This document shows, one piece after another, positions 45,814 through 56,038 of a stretch of 64,000 nucleotides of DNA. Position numbers and translations under genes: made by a program. The notes under the pieces were generated by a model. It was given only the letters and a program-made list of their open reading frames with translations. It was not told the DNA's origin and did no database searches. Each line of letters opens with the position of its first letter. Within the stretch, counting starts at the first letter, position 1. The DNA is taken from NCBI RefSeq assembly GCF_041146795.1, contig NC_135185.1:27711529-27775528 (forward strand), given 5' to 3'. The stretch is from Maylandia zebra (lineage: Eukaryota; Chordata; Actinopteri; Cichliformes; Cichlidae).

Positions 45814-46175
45814 AATTGTGTGTGTATGTCTAATGATGTACGCTGGGTGTTTCGTTTAGACAGGTGGAGAGAGTGTGGAAACATCCCTTGTTTGTAAAGA
45901 GAAAGAGAGAGAGAGAAAAAAAAGTGTGGTGAGAGGCTCCATAAGTCTGACTATGTGTGAATATTCACTAATATGAACAAGCGTGGCTTGCTTATGTGTC
46001 CTGCAAGTCTGTGCGTGCTGTGAGGCTGTTGTGAATGTGCTGCCGTTGAGCGGATGTGTTTGCGTGATCGTGGTGTGAAAATATGGAGAAATAGAGGGTG
46101 TTGTTTGTAGGTGAGTGGGGAAGTAGGTGATCACAGCAGTGAAAGACAGGAGAAAGAAAGAAACCACATGACTTT
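45814..46175. other. Flank upstream of the Tx1-like ORF2, no gene seen
   Basis: Contains a GA-rich stretch (45898-45925). It could be the 5' part of the LINE or host DNA; no ORF1 domain was recognised. Confidence 0.4.
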
Positions 46176-46267
46176 GTGACTTTGTTCCCCTGCAATGGGG
46201 AACAAAGTCACATACATGGTGACTTTGTTCCCCTGCAATGAGTGTGCCAAACTCATCATCCAGGCAG
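46176..46267 (+). pseudogene. dctd: dCMP deaminase exon fragment, copy B, with inverted duplication scar
   Basis: 46219-46267 reads [16 protein letters not shown] followed by a GTGGGT donor at 46268, the PCxxC zinc-site part of dctd with an undamaged exon end, unlike copy A. Immediately upstream lie a direct copy of GTGACTTTGTTCCCCTGCAATG's first part (46176-46197) and an inverted copy of the same exon (46197-46219). The inverted piece matches the exon A segment starting CCATGTATGTGACTTTG exactly. The arrangement direct-inverted-direct is a template-switch type scar. The 5' half of the exon with HAE is missing. Confidence 0.75.
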
Positions 46268-46464
46268 GTGGGTGCTGACAACACACATAGTCAGTTGCAA
46301 TTAATTATACAGTTATACACGTGTCAAAGTCTCACATAATGCTATTCATGTCCAGGTGAACTACAAAAATATAATTTTGTCATTTGATCTACTTTTTGGA
46401 GATCGAAGTCGTCAGCTTCAACTTGACTACCAGTCATGGCATTGTTGGAAACTCACACAAAGCT
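46268..46464. other. Spacer between dctd fragment and Tc1 remnant
   Basis: No gene or repeat recognised. Confidence 0.4.
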
Positions 46465-46690
46465 CAGATCATCTTAAACTGGCTTATTGAACATGATAGT
46501 GAGTTCACTGTACCCAAATGGCCTCCACAGTCGGCAGATCTCAAACCAATAGTACGCCTTTAGAATGTGTTGGAATGGGAGATTCACATCATAGATGTGC
46601 AGCAGGTCTATGATGCTATCATGTTAATATAGACAAAAATCTCTGAGAAATGTTTCCACCACTTGAATCTATGCCATAAAGAAATAAGTG
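46465..46690 (+). mobile_element. Tc1/mariner transposase remnant
   Basis: Readable Tc1-type transposase C-terminal pieces occur in order: EFTVPKWPPQSADLKPI, then the region of the conserved HLW...WE with stops, then IHIIDVQQ. The DxxPIE catalytic region is degraded (a Val-Arg occupies the Glu-His position and a stop follows). No inverted repeats were identified. Confidence 0.7.
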
Positions 46691-47389
46691 GCCTGTGAAT
46701 GGAATCTCTGTCAGGCCGATTCTGGCCCTCCAGGCCTTATGTTTGACACCCCTGGTGTAGATCACTGCAAGTGTGCAAGTATTTGTTAAATTATCATCTG
46801 GAAAGTTCTGTACTTTAGCTGGTAATGGTTTACTGTGTCTCTGAAGTTGAGAGTATCACCCATGTTAAAATTGTCATGGACAGAATACACAGTTTTTAAA
46901 GCGAACCACCAAAACCAGTTTTCAAAACACCATTTTAAAATGGTGTTTTGAAGATGAGAGACCTGTTAAGAATTAATAGAGCTCATTGTGGAAAGACAAA
47001 TGTGTTTGGCACAACATTGCACTCAGATCACAATTCCAGAGCTGCCAGTTAGGAAAGTTAATGCTACTGTACCATACTTCATTATTTTCATTGTTCAGTT
47101 TGTTTCTTCACACGCCATTCAGCATTGTTGAAGTCAGGAATGCGTGAATAACTGCATACTTTATCATTTTAGGTTATGTGTTCAGAAAAGGCTGCTATGA
47201 TGACAAGAGAGACACTTTCATAAGATGGCAAACGCTGACTTTAAGCTCGACATACATCACTAACACATTCATCTCGCTACATAGTAAACCTTTCAAATTT
47301 GGTTCAGATTCAAAAGACTGTTTGCTTGAATCTCTTTAAAAAGAACAAAAAACTGTCTTTGTTGTATTTGGATTAAGATGAGAATCATC
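46691..47389. other. Intergenic DNA with a perfect 32-bp palindrome
   Basis: 46715-46760 has the GGCCCTCCAGGCC...GTTTGACACCCC motif common at the edge of fish dispersed repeats. 46921-46952 is a perfect palindrome with 16-bp arms and no loop (left arm TTCAAAACACCATTTT). No ORF supported. Confidence 0.6.
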
Positions 47390-47680
47390 AGTAAGATAAC
47401 ACTGACAACTTCAAGATGAACACCTTGTCTCAATGGTTGACACACAGTTTAACTCTAATATGGAATTTAACATAAGAATGGCTTTGTTCTTTGTGTGAAG
47501 AGCTTGAAGTAGAGTTAAGAGACGTCTACTCAGCAGGTGAAAGACATACAAATCTCCTCTATATCTCTTGTTTTCAGTTGTCCACTGTCTTTCTTCCCAT
47601 GTCAGGGTGTGTGAGCGTGTCAAACCAACTCCAAATGCATGCTAAGCAAATAACCCACCTCACCTCATAGTACTACACCT
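47390..47680. repeat. Inverted diverged copy of 35098-35400
   Basis: The minus strand matches the dctd-flank segment at 35.1 kb over about 250 bp, with an insertion of roughly 20-30 bp near 47465-47490. The open frame on the minus strand (47411-47623) has no partner in the other copy and is not taken as a gene. Confidence 0.75.
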
Positions 47681-48157
47681 CTCCTCTCAGCTGATCCAGA
47701 AACCACATGACAACCTCACGTTACTTGTCTGTCCATCATTCTGCAGCCTGCCCTACCTCCACAGAATGGAAGCAGTGTTTGACTGACGGTCCTGAAATTC
47801 CTGACAATCCAGCCTGACAGTCACAGACAGTGAAACCAGTTACTGTGGAAAAAATGAAAAACAAAGGAGGAAAGAAAAATAGTTACCAGACACATATGTT
47901 TGTGTTTGTCTGCCACTGACTGATGTCCCCTTGGTCCCAGCTCCTATATTTGTTCCACTTTTAACAGTAATACACAAAACTCTGGACTAGGACCTCTCTC
48001 TCCCACAGTCAACACAATACCCGTCATAATCACAAACAGAGAGCAACAGAATTATCATAAATCCAGTAACTCCAAAAACATTAATAACCTCCGGCCTCTT
48101 CAAAAATATCAACATCCATTCAACTCTATTGTCAAAAATCCACCAGTCTCAATCAGT

Positions 48158-50950
48158 ATGGCACTTTTAAATGTACGCTCTCTGTCGAACAAGTCTTTTA
48201 TTATTAATGATTTAATTTTAGATAATAAACTTGACTGTTTATTTTTAACTGAAACATGGCTGGGTTTGGATGCACCAGTTGTTCTCACTGAGGCCTCCCC
48301 ACCAAATTTTAATTTCTCTTTTTCTATTAGAAGTGGTAAGAGAGGTGGTGGGACTGCATCTTTAGCCAACAACACACTCACCACCAAACAAATTTTATTT
48401 GATCATTTTACCACTTTTGAATTCCATGCTATTGTTTTCAGCAGCCCTCCAGTTTTATCTGTCACAATTTATAGACCACCTAAAGACAGCGCTGCTTTTA
48501 TCAAGGAATTCTCAGAATTTTTAACAAACATACATTCAAACTATAATATGATAATTTTAACCGGTGATTTTAACCTGCACATAGATAATCCTTCTGATCC
48601 TGCAGCAAAAGAATTCTTAAACATTCTTCACTGTTTGGATTTTACCCAGCACGTCACGCAGCCAACTCACAACAGAGGACACACTCTGGACCTGGTCATC
48701 ACCCATGGGCTGTCCACCAGCGTGTCCTCTGTTGTTGACTTGGCTGTCTCTGACCACTACTGTGTGTTTTTTAACATCACCGGTTTTATTCAGCGGGAGA
48801 CCTCGGTGCGAACTGTGAGGAGGCGCTATCCAACCTCTGAAGTGGCTGCAAATTTTACCAGGGTTTTAGACGAATGCCCCCCTGTGATTTTACCTGCACC
48901 CTGCGATTTGATTTTTAATCATTTCAACAGCAAACTGAAGAAAAGCCTTGACTCCGTTGCTCCACTCACCACCAAAAAGATTAACGTAAAACATGCATCA
49001 CCCTGGAGAAACGAAGAAGTCAAAAAACTCAAAAGAAATTGCAGGGCAGCAGAAAGGAGATGGAGGAAAAATAAAAATACTATCAACCATCAAATATTTT
49101 GCGAGCAACTTAAAATGTACAATAATACATTAAGGAAGTCAAGAAATTCATACTTCGCCAAAATAATCAGTATTAACAAAAATAATCCCAAGGTCCTCTT
49201 TTCCACCATAGATCATTTATTTAACCCTGATTTTAACAGCTCCCAAAGAACCCCCACAGACTCGCTCTGTGAGCAGTTTGCAGACCACTTCAGGGGAAAG
49301 ATCAGCGCCATCAGATCTGATATTTTATCTAATCGCGATATGATTTTAAACACATCTGAGGGCTCGATTGTACCTGAGGAGACACTGGACAGCTTTGTCC
49401 TGGTTAATGCTGAGAACCTTCAGAAGGTTTTCTCCACAGTGAGACCCACCACATGTCTTTTAGATCCAATCCCTTCTTCACTCTTTAAAACACTTTATGG
49501 ATTTTTTGAGGCTGAGCTTTTATACATGATGAATTGCTCTCTTCAGTTGGGTATCTTCCCTGCTGCCTTTAAAACGGCGGTGGTGAGGCCCCTTCTGAAG
49601 AAGAGCAATTTGGATTGTAATGATTTTAATAACTACAGACCTGTATCCAACTTACCATTTTTAAGTAAAATCTTAGAAAAACTTGTTTTTACTCAGATTA
49701 CTGATTTTCTCAATGATAGACAGATCCTGGAGATATTCCAGTCTGGATTTAGGGTGAACCACAGCACAGAGACGGCTCTCCTAAAGGTTTTAAATGATCT
49801 TAGATGTAACTGGGACTCCCAAAAGCTCTCAGTCCTGGTGCTACTGGATCTAAGCGCAGCCTTTGATACAGTAGACCACGCTATTCTTTTAAACAGACTG
49901 AAACACATGGTGGGCCTCTCTGGTGCTGTACATAACTGGTTCACTTCCTATCTCTCTGACAGATCTTTTATGGTGAGTATGGATACATGCTCCTCTAAGA
50001 TCCATAAAATGACATGTGGTGTGCCTCAAGGGTCGGTTCTAGGCCCTGTACTTTTTAATTTGTATATGCTCCCTCTCGGCAGTGTCATCAGGAGGCATGG
50101 AGTGAACTTCCACAGTTACGCTGATGACACTCAGCTGTACATCTCCGTGTCTCCTGATGACACCAGACCAATGGATGCCCTTTTTAACTGTATCTTAGAT
50201 ATACGATCTTGGATGGCAGAAAACTTTTTACAGCTTAACCAGGACAAGACTGAAGTTTTAATCGTCGGTCCTGAGGCTCAGAGAGAGAAACTCTTGTCTA
50301 AATTAGAGGCATTTTCGCCATGTCCTTCGCTACAAGTGAAAAACCTGGGTGTTATTTTTGACTCTGAGCTTGGTTTTATCCCACATGTTAAACATGTAAC
50401 CAAAATTGGATTTTATCATCTAAAAAATATAGCCAGAGTCCGCCCTATTCTCTCTCGGGCCAACACGGAGATGTTGATGCATGCTTTTATTACCAGTCGC
50501 ATTGATTACTGTAATGCCCTGCTCTCTGGTCTTCCTAAGAAGAATATTTCAACTTTACAACTTTTCCAAAACTCGGCAGCTCGTGTGCTGATGAAGACCA
50601 GAGGGCGGGCCCACATTACACCGGTTTTAGAATCGCTGCACTGGCTCCCCGTGTGTTTCAGGATCGATTTTAAAGTTCTTTTATTGGTTTTTAAATGTCT
50701 TAATGGTCTTGGGCCTTCTTATCTCTCAGATCTGCTTTTACCATACGAACCCTCGCGGACCCTGAGGTCCTCTGGTACTGGCCTTTTGATTGTCCCTAAA
50801 GTCAGGACACATACTCACGGAGAGGCAGCTTTTCAGTGGTATGGTCCTCGTCTGTGGAACAGCCTGCCGGAGGAGCTCAGGGCCGCAGAGAACGTACATG
50901 TTTTTAAGAACAGGCTCAAGACCCACCTTTTTAATTTAGCTTTTACTTAG
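48158..50950 (+). CDS. L2-like LINE polyprotein: endonuclease plus reverse transcriptase (930 aa)
   Basis: The first Met is at 48158, but the same frame is open back to 47924 without another Met, and residues just upstream look like family N-terminal sequence, so the true start may be upstream or non-AUG. Endonuclease motifs: LNVRSLSNK at 4-12, TETW at 31-34, GDFNLHID at 136-143 and SDHY at 198-201. RT motifs: [29 protein letters not shown] near 563-573, GVPQGSVLGP and the catalytic YADD at 654-657. The C-terminal region has SRIDYCNALLSGLP and LHWLPV, typical of L2. No stop or frameshift was found, so it may be retrotransposition-competent (inference). Confidence 0.9.
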   Translation: MALLNVRSLSNKSFIINDLILDNKLDCLFLTETWLGLDAPVVLTEASPPNFNFSFSIRSGKRGGGTASLANNTLTTKQILFDHFTTFEFHAIVFSSPPVLSVTIYRPPKDSAAFIKEFSEFLTNIHSNYNMIILTGDFNLHIDNPSDPAAKEFLNILHCLDFTQHVTQPTHNRGHTLDLVITHGLSTSVSSVVDLAVSDHYCVFFNITGFIQRETSVRTVRRRYPTSEVAANFTRVLDECPPVILPAPCDLIFNHFNSKLKKSLDSVAPLTTKKINVKHASPWRNEEVKKLKRNCRAAERRWRKNKNTINHQIFCEQLKMYNNTLRKSRNSYFAKIISINKNNPKVLFSTIDHLFNPDFNSSQRTPTDSLCEQFADHFRGKISAIRSDILSNRDMILNTSEGSIVPEETLDSFVLVNAENLQKVFSTVRPTTCLLDPIPSSLFKTLYGFFEAELLYMMNCSLQLGIFPAAFKTAVVRPLLKKSNLDCNDFNNYRPVSNLPFLSKILEKLVFTQITDFLNDRQILEIFQSGFRVNHSTETALLKVLNDLRCNWDSQKLSVLVLLDLSAAFDTVDHAILLNRLKHMVGLSGAVHNWFTSYLSDRSFMVSMDTCSSKIHKMTCGVPQGSVLGPVLFNLYMLPLGSVIRRHGVNFHSYADDTQLYISVSPDDTRPMDALFNCILDIRSWMAENFLQLNQDKTEVLIVGPEAQREKLLSKLEAFSPCPSLQVKNLGVIFDSELGFIPHVKHVTKIGFYHLKNIARVRPILSRANTEMLMHAFITSRIDYCNALLSGLPKKNISTLQLFQNSAARVLMKTRGRAHITPVLESLHWLPVCFRIDFKVLLLVFKCLNGLGPSYLSDLLLPYEPSRTLRSSGTGLLIVPKVRTHTHGEAAFQWYGPRLWNSLPEELRAAENVHVFKNRLKTHLFNLAFT

Positions 50951-51370
50951 CGTTTATTTATTTTATGCTTATTTATTCTATCCTGTTATTCTATTATTAA
51001 TTTAGGCTTTACCTAATATTTATTGATTTTATTCTTATTCATTTTTTAATCTTGTTACTCTATTTATATTTATATTTATATTGTATCCTGTTCTTATTTA
51101 TTTTATCATTTTACCCTGTATATATCCTATTGTGTCATATCTCCAGTGTTTCCTCGGAGGGCGCTCTCTGCACCGGGGCTGTGATTGACCGTGGCTGCTG
51201 GGTCTCTGGGGGTCCTCTCAGCCTGGCTGGGGGGCTCCTTGGCCTCCCTCCTGCTGTGTGCCCAGCCTGGAGGCTGCAGTCTGTGACCGGCTCCCGGTGC
51301 AGACGGCTCCCTGTTATAGTGTTTCCTCACTTGGCTCATGCGAGCCCAGCCCAATTTTTACTCTTTAAGT

Positions 51371-51407
51371 GTGCGTGTGTGTGTGTGTGTGTGGGGGGGG
51401 GGGGGGG
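51371..51407. repeat. (TG)n(G)n tract
   Basis: Short TG repeat followed by a run of about 16 G in the L2-like 3' region. Confidence 0.85.
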
Positions 51408-51480
51408 ATATGTGTGTATTCACATCATTTATGTTAATGAGAGTGTGGGGAGTGAGTTGGAGGGTGGGGTGGGCTGCTTT

Positions 51481-51896
51481 TAACACTAGGAGTCCCAGGC
51501 TTCTACCTTTCTACCTATAAAACCCGCCACCAGCCAAATGGCTGGTAGGCTTTTAGCTAAGCTTTAGCTTCAGCCAAGTGGAAGCTAAATTGGCTAGTCA
51601 TTCATATGTATATTAGGTAGTTAAAAAGGAATTCAGGAGGGAGGGGAGTGGGGGTGTGTGGATGAGGGGGTGGGGGAGCTGCTAAAAGCTGTGAACTTCC
51701 TTTTGTGTTTCATCTTGATGCATTCTCAATCATCCAGGGAAATAAATCTCCAAAAGTCACCAACTTGGAGTGTTTCAGTTTGCCATCTTAGGGAGAAATC
51801 AACACACATGGGTGTTTGTCCTTTGTTGCTGAGATTTATTGATAAAAACAGTACAAAAAACCAACCATTTGTATACATATTTACAAATAATAATGA
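51481..51896. other. Intergenic DNA with repeat motifs
   Basis: 51530-51600 has alternating AGCCAAATGGCT and TTAGCTAAGCTTTAGCT motifs that can fold on each other. 51715-51760 (GATGCATTCTCAATCATCCAGG) resembles a common fish dispersed repeat. No gene. Confidence 0.4.
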
Positions 51897-52035
51897 GAAA
51901 CAAACTTACTAATAAGCTGTTGAACTGCCGGTCAAACAGATATTTCTACTGTGTCAGAGATGATGAATGTTTCCGTGTTCCTCTTTATATTTTCCATCAG
52001 TACACACACGTCATGACATTGCTCAGTCAATCAGC
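51897..52035 (+). repeat. Leader-exon-like dispersed segment, copy 1
   Basis: Begins ACAAACTTACTAATAAGCTG and contains CAGAGATGATGAATGTTTCC, which would encode a short hydrophobic leader (MMNVSVFLFIFSIS). Related copies are at 53230-53365, 56876-57030 and, inverted, 62848-63002. It may be the first exon (signal peptide) of a duplicated gene family or simply a dispersed repeat; no downstream exons are confirmed. Confidence 0.5.
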
Positions 52036-52099
52036 TGCACAATATACACAATATAGAGTTTAAATGTAAATTAAAAATATAAAAATGTAAAAAGCATTG

Positions 52100-52690
52100 G
52101 TCAACAGAAAGCTTGTTTGAACAGTAAAGTTTTTAACTGCTTTTTAAAAGATTCCACAGAGTCAACCAAACGTAGTTGTAGAGGTAGACTTTTCCACAGC
52201 ATTGGTGCCACAGACCCCTTTCGTCTTCAGACGTGTTCTGGGAGAAACAAACAAACTCTTAGTCTGTGAGCGGAGACGGCGAGCAGTAGTGTATTTTGTG
52301 AGAAGCTTGGATAAATAATCTGGGGCTTGGCCATTTAGTGCGCTGTACGTTAAAACAATAATTTTAAAACGAATTCTAAAATCTATTGGGAGCCAATGTA
52401 AAGAACATAAAATAGGAGTGATGTGAGCTCGCTTGCTAGAGCAAGTTAGTAGTCTGGCTGCTGCGTTTTGTATAGCTTGGAGGCGAGAAAGTGATGATTT
52501 ATCCAAGCTGGTAAACAGGGAATTATAATAATCTAAACGCGATGACACAAATGCATGGACAATTTTTTCCAGTTCAGCTAAGGAGACCATATGTTGCAGT
52601 TTAGAAATATTCCTTAAATGAAAGAAACAGGAACAAGACAGAGATTTTACGTGTATATGACTAGTTAGGAGTGAGAACGTGTTGATGTAG
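52100..52690 (-). mobile_element. L2-like LINE 3' fragment, 5'-truncated
   Basis: The minus strand encodes only the C-terminal part of an L2-like RT ORF: SCFFHLRNISKL, VHAFVSSRLDYYNSLF, IQNAAARLLT, THITP-like and LHWLPIDFRIRFKI, DYLSKLL. The frame shifts near the end (about 52215). It diverges clearly from the two other L2-like elements here, so it is an older, different insertion. It is dead on arrival by 5' truncation. Confidence 0.8.
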
Positions 52691-53229
52691 CATGTAGTGG
52701 AGGTGGAACTCCTTTCTAAAGCTTTTCTAACATCAGCTACAATCAACAAACAACAACAAAACAAACTGGATGAGCAGGATTCCAGTGAACTTACTGTGAT
52801 CATGGGTAATGCTGCAAACCTTTATCACATTTTCACAGAAAAGAAACTAAATATATATCCTCCTTTAAAAAAAACACACAATGAAACACAGACATACTTA
52901 TTTATGATAAGATCCACAGAGAGAGAGCCAAGCACGTACACAACATAGCATTGATGAGAAAAGAGTAAGAATATACAATCACAGGTTTACATAAGTACAC
53001 AGTTGCGACTGAGGCCCTGATCAAATGTTCAAATAAACTGATCATAAAGTCTGTGTCTCTGTTTTATTTCAGGGAGTGCTGAGGAGGGTCTAACATGAAG
53101 TCACAGTCGTGCTCTCTGGACAAGATGTGGCTCATTTTCTCACATTTGTACAGCTTTTGGGATGTCAGAGTGCTGCACTCATCAATGCATTTGACTTCAT
53201 CAACTTCAACTTCATCTTCAGGTGTGTGT
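52691..53229. other. Intergenic DNA with an exon-like stretch
   Basis: A polypyrimidine tract and acceptor (TTTTATTTCAG|GG, at about 53073) is followed by 53074-53220, ending in CTTCAG|GTGTGTG. The frame after the acceptor meets a stop within nine codons, so coding is not supported. Confidence 0.3.
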
Positions 53230-53365
53230 GAGAAACCAACTCACCATAAACTGTTGAACTGCATGCCAGTGAAACAGAGACATTTTTGTTATTTGTGTGT
53301 GTCAGAGAAGATGAATGTTTCAGCGCTTCTCTTTACATTTCCCTTAAATACACAACTTTGTGTGT
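53230..53365 (+). repeat. Leader-exon-like dispersed segment, copy 2
   Basis: A more diverged copy: AACTGTTGAACTGCATGCCAG, then GAAGATGAATGTTTCAGCGCTTC, encoding MNVSALLFTFPLNT. Same order of motifs as copies 1 and 3. Confidence 0.5.
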
Positions 53366-53530
53366 GTTTGTGACACTGACTCAACTGTCATCCCCTTTTC
53401 TCCTGTACAGCTAGTGCACATCTATAAAGGAGAATCAGAAAAATAAAACTTTTTTTTCTTAATGTGTCACTTACTCTCTATGGTACAGATCTGGGTCCAC
53501 TCTGCAGTCATTCGACCCTCCAGTACTAAC

Positions 53531-54576
53531 TAGAGATGGCACGATACCATGTCCGAGACGATACTGATATCATAAATTTGGATACCGATATGAATCCGAT
53601 ATAGTGTTTTTTCAATCAATAAAACAGTTTATTTAAAATCTTGCTGCTTTTTGTATAAAAAAATGGTAAATGGCCTGTATTTGTATAGCGCTTTACTATG
53701 GACCACAAAGCGTTTTACACTACATTTTGTCATCCACCCATTCACACACACATTCACACACTGGTGATGGCAGCTACATTGTAGCCACAGCCACCCTGGG
53801 GCGCACTGACAAAGGCGAGGCTGCCGGACACTGGTGCCACCGGGCCCTCTGACCACCACCAGTAGGCAACGGGTGAAGTGTCTTGCCCAACGACACAACG
53901 ACCGAGACTGTTGGAGCCGGGACTCGAACCAGCAACCTGCTCAATCAACGTAATCAACTTTAATTTAATGCATGTATAAAAAATTGAACCGAAATCGATT
54001 ATATTCCTACAATAATTAAATAGATTCAAAATCTTTCTACAACAGAACTGCAGACTGCACAGATGGCACCTTCCCAAAGGAAAAAGTACTACAGCTTACT
54101 AGGGTATATTAGACTTAATAGTTACTATATACAGTAATGGATTTCTATACATTTTACATCAGATTAAAACTTTGGTTGTAAGATTCAGATAACTATTTAT
54201 TAAAAGCTAGACATTTTAAATGAAAATAAGAAAGAAAGATATTTCTTTGTGCCCCCCTTTCCCTGTTGATGCCCCACCTGCCCCCCTGGCAAAACTTTGC
54301 TAGACAAACTTGCTTTAGTTCTTGGGATAACTTTCTGGGAGATGAAATATTGGTTTGGTAGCGAGGCTCCAAATGCTCAACCCGTCTGCCGACAGGTCTC
54401 GCACGCCACAGCTGCTCTATCACGTGAGGCATACTGCTAAGGTTATGAGCTGAGTTACGCTATGGGATATTTAATGGATCGGATTACATTTTTTATTTCT
54501 CTCCGATATCCGATCCAGTAATTTAGGTCAGTATCGAACCGATACCGATACGTAATATCGGATCGGTCCATACCTA
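53531..54576. mobile_element. hAT-like non-autonomous DNA transposon
   Basis: The ends are imperfect inverted repeats (TAGAGATGGCACGATACC at 53531; reverse complement of the other end TAGGTATGGACCGATCC at 54576), with GATACCGATA-rich subterminal sequence on both sides. Flanking 8-mers GTACTAAC and GTATTACC match at 6 of 8 positions, compatible with a degraded hAT-type 8-bp duplication. No transposase ORF inside. Confidence 0.6.
53662..53945 (-). mobile_element. tRNA-derived SINE-like repeat nested in the hAT-like element
   Basis: The minus strand contains GGTTCGAGTCCCGG, a good RNA polymerase III B box, followed by a conserved body and ending in AAGCGCTATACAAATACAGG...CCATTTACC, the L2-type tail seen in fish SINEs. 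Orientation is opposite to the window. Confidence 0.55.
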
Positions 54577-54584
54577 GTATTACC

Positions 54585-55378
54585 ACGGGAGATTCAACCT
54601 GTTCGGACTCTCTCATTGGTAAGTGTGCAGGACTGTACCAGCTGTAGTTGATGGTTTTCCTTCGAGCAATTCTTTAATGTTTCCTTTTCATCAGCAATGA
54701 AGTTTTGTTGATGGTTTTCATTTGCTTTAGCAGCTTTGCCAGAAGTTAAATCTTTATTGAAATCCAGTTTTAGGTTTTTATCTGCATTGACTTTTCTCCC
54801 CTGAAGGTTCAGTTAGTTTGATGGAGTCCATAAAAGGTTTAAAGGCACTTACTGGGATTTCTAAAATATCCAGATTTTACGAATTATAGACAAAATTTAT
54901 ATACAGTATAATTATGATCATTTACAGTATAATTGATTGCTTTATTTATTATTTATTCATGTATTGAAATATAAGAAGCAGAACAGTGGAGGCAATCAAA
55001 ACACTCGCTCACAGAGAAAGAAGGATGAGGGCTTTTACTGGATGTGACTGAACTGTTCAAAAAAAGAAATGGATCAAGAACACAAGAAGCATGATGGAGA
55101 AATCATGTCTGCTGTGGCTGCTCATAGGAACTCTGTAATGGTCCTCTCTCTCTTGTTTCTCTATATCAAACATCCGGTTTGCGTAGGAGGTAAACAAGAC
55201 AGCTGTTTCCTCCTTTCTCTGCTTGAACCCCATCAGTCTGTGTCCTGGAAGTTACTGCTTTTCTCTATTGTTTTGTTAAATGTCAAACTTTGAGGTAATC
55301 TGGATGTCGTTTCTCTTTAGCTCTGACCTGTCCTCTGTACTGGGTGCAAGCCAGCACCAGCAAGGTGTTCCTAAGTAG
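54585..55378. other. Intergenic DNA with a weak leader-exon candidate
   Basis: 55069-55190 on the plus strand has ATGs and a hydrophobic stretch ending at GGAG|GTAAAC. One frame reads MDQEHKKHDG...VMVLSLLFLYI, and another MMEKSCLLWLLIGTL with a stop. It could be a decayed signal-peptide exon; support is weak. Nothing else recognised. Confidence 0.3.
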
Positions 55379-55500
55379 GGCTGGGTTTCGTCACTGATTT
55401 CTAGAATCGATTCAATTCCAATTCACAAGTTCCCGAATCGATTCAATCTAGGATTCAATTCAATTCGATTTGATTTGAATCAGGAAAATTTTGCCTCAGA
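55379..55500. repeat. Half of a hAT/MITE-like repeat
   Basis: GGGCTGGGTTTCGTC followed by AATCGATTCAATTC-type repeats, characteristic of one end of a fish MITE. The other end was not found. Confidence 0.4.
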
Positions 55501-55877
55501 CAGTCAGAAATATTATAATTCAGACACATTCAGTACATTTCTATATTTTTATATCTATAAATAGAAATCTGACACTTGCAAGACTTCAGCAAAGGTGTAT
55601 AAGCATCACAGCAGATGCCTTTGTGTCAAAGAGGATAAAACAGAGAAAAACATGAAGGTGATTTTCCTGGCCTGGGATTTTGTAAAAATATTCTGCAGTA
55701 GATCAAAAACGAAAGAAAACCATTAATCAACATATGAACATTACCTGATGCTGCTGAAGTGAAGCAGAGCAAAGTTACAAAGGTTTTATTAGAGACACAG
55801 CTGAGCGTTTGCAATTTTGCATAATTTTAAAAAGTTTAAATTTGTTGAGAAGCCCATTGAACAGCAGAAATGGGGCT
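55501..55877. other. Intergenic DNA left of the palindrome arm
   Basis: AT-rich, no gene recognised. The left arm may in fact continue into this stretch; the right-hand partner is outside the window. Confidence 0.4.
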
Positions 55878-55998
55878 TTTTTTGGAAGTAAGTAAAAGGA
55901 AAAAAAACAGTGTCTGACAGAGCTGTAAACAACTTGTGCGTAACAAGCAAGTGAATAATGCAGAAAACAGATTTTTAGACGGGAAACTGTTCTTGGAG

Positions 55999-56035
<37 letters not shown>
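55999..56035. repeat. (GA)n microsatellite
   Basis: GAGAGA tract in the left arm; its mirror is the TC tract at 63843-63875 in the right arm, of equal length. Confidence 0.85.

Positions 56036-56038
<3 letters not shown>

Larger units (their letters stand above)
47924..51480 (+). mobile_element. L2-like LINE with intact ORF
   Basis: The frame is open from 47924 to 50950. A T-rich 3' region follows (50953-51130), then a GC-rich segment and a TG/G tract at 51371-51407. Element ends were not fixed: the 5' limit may lie at about 47820 and the 3' limit at about 51480. No target-site duplication was identified. Confidence 0.8.

Noticed and set aside
52691-53229. Acceptor and donor pair around 53074-53220 as a coding exon
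   Set aside because: The frame from the acceptor hits a stop within nine codons, and the other frames are not convincing.
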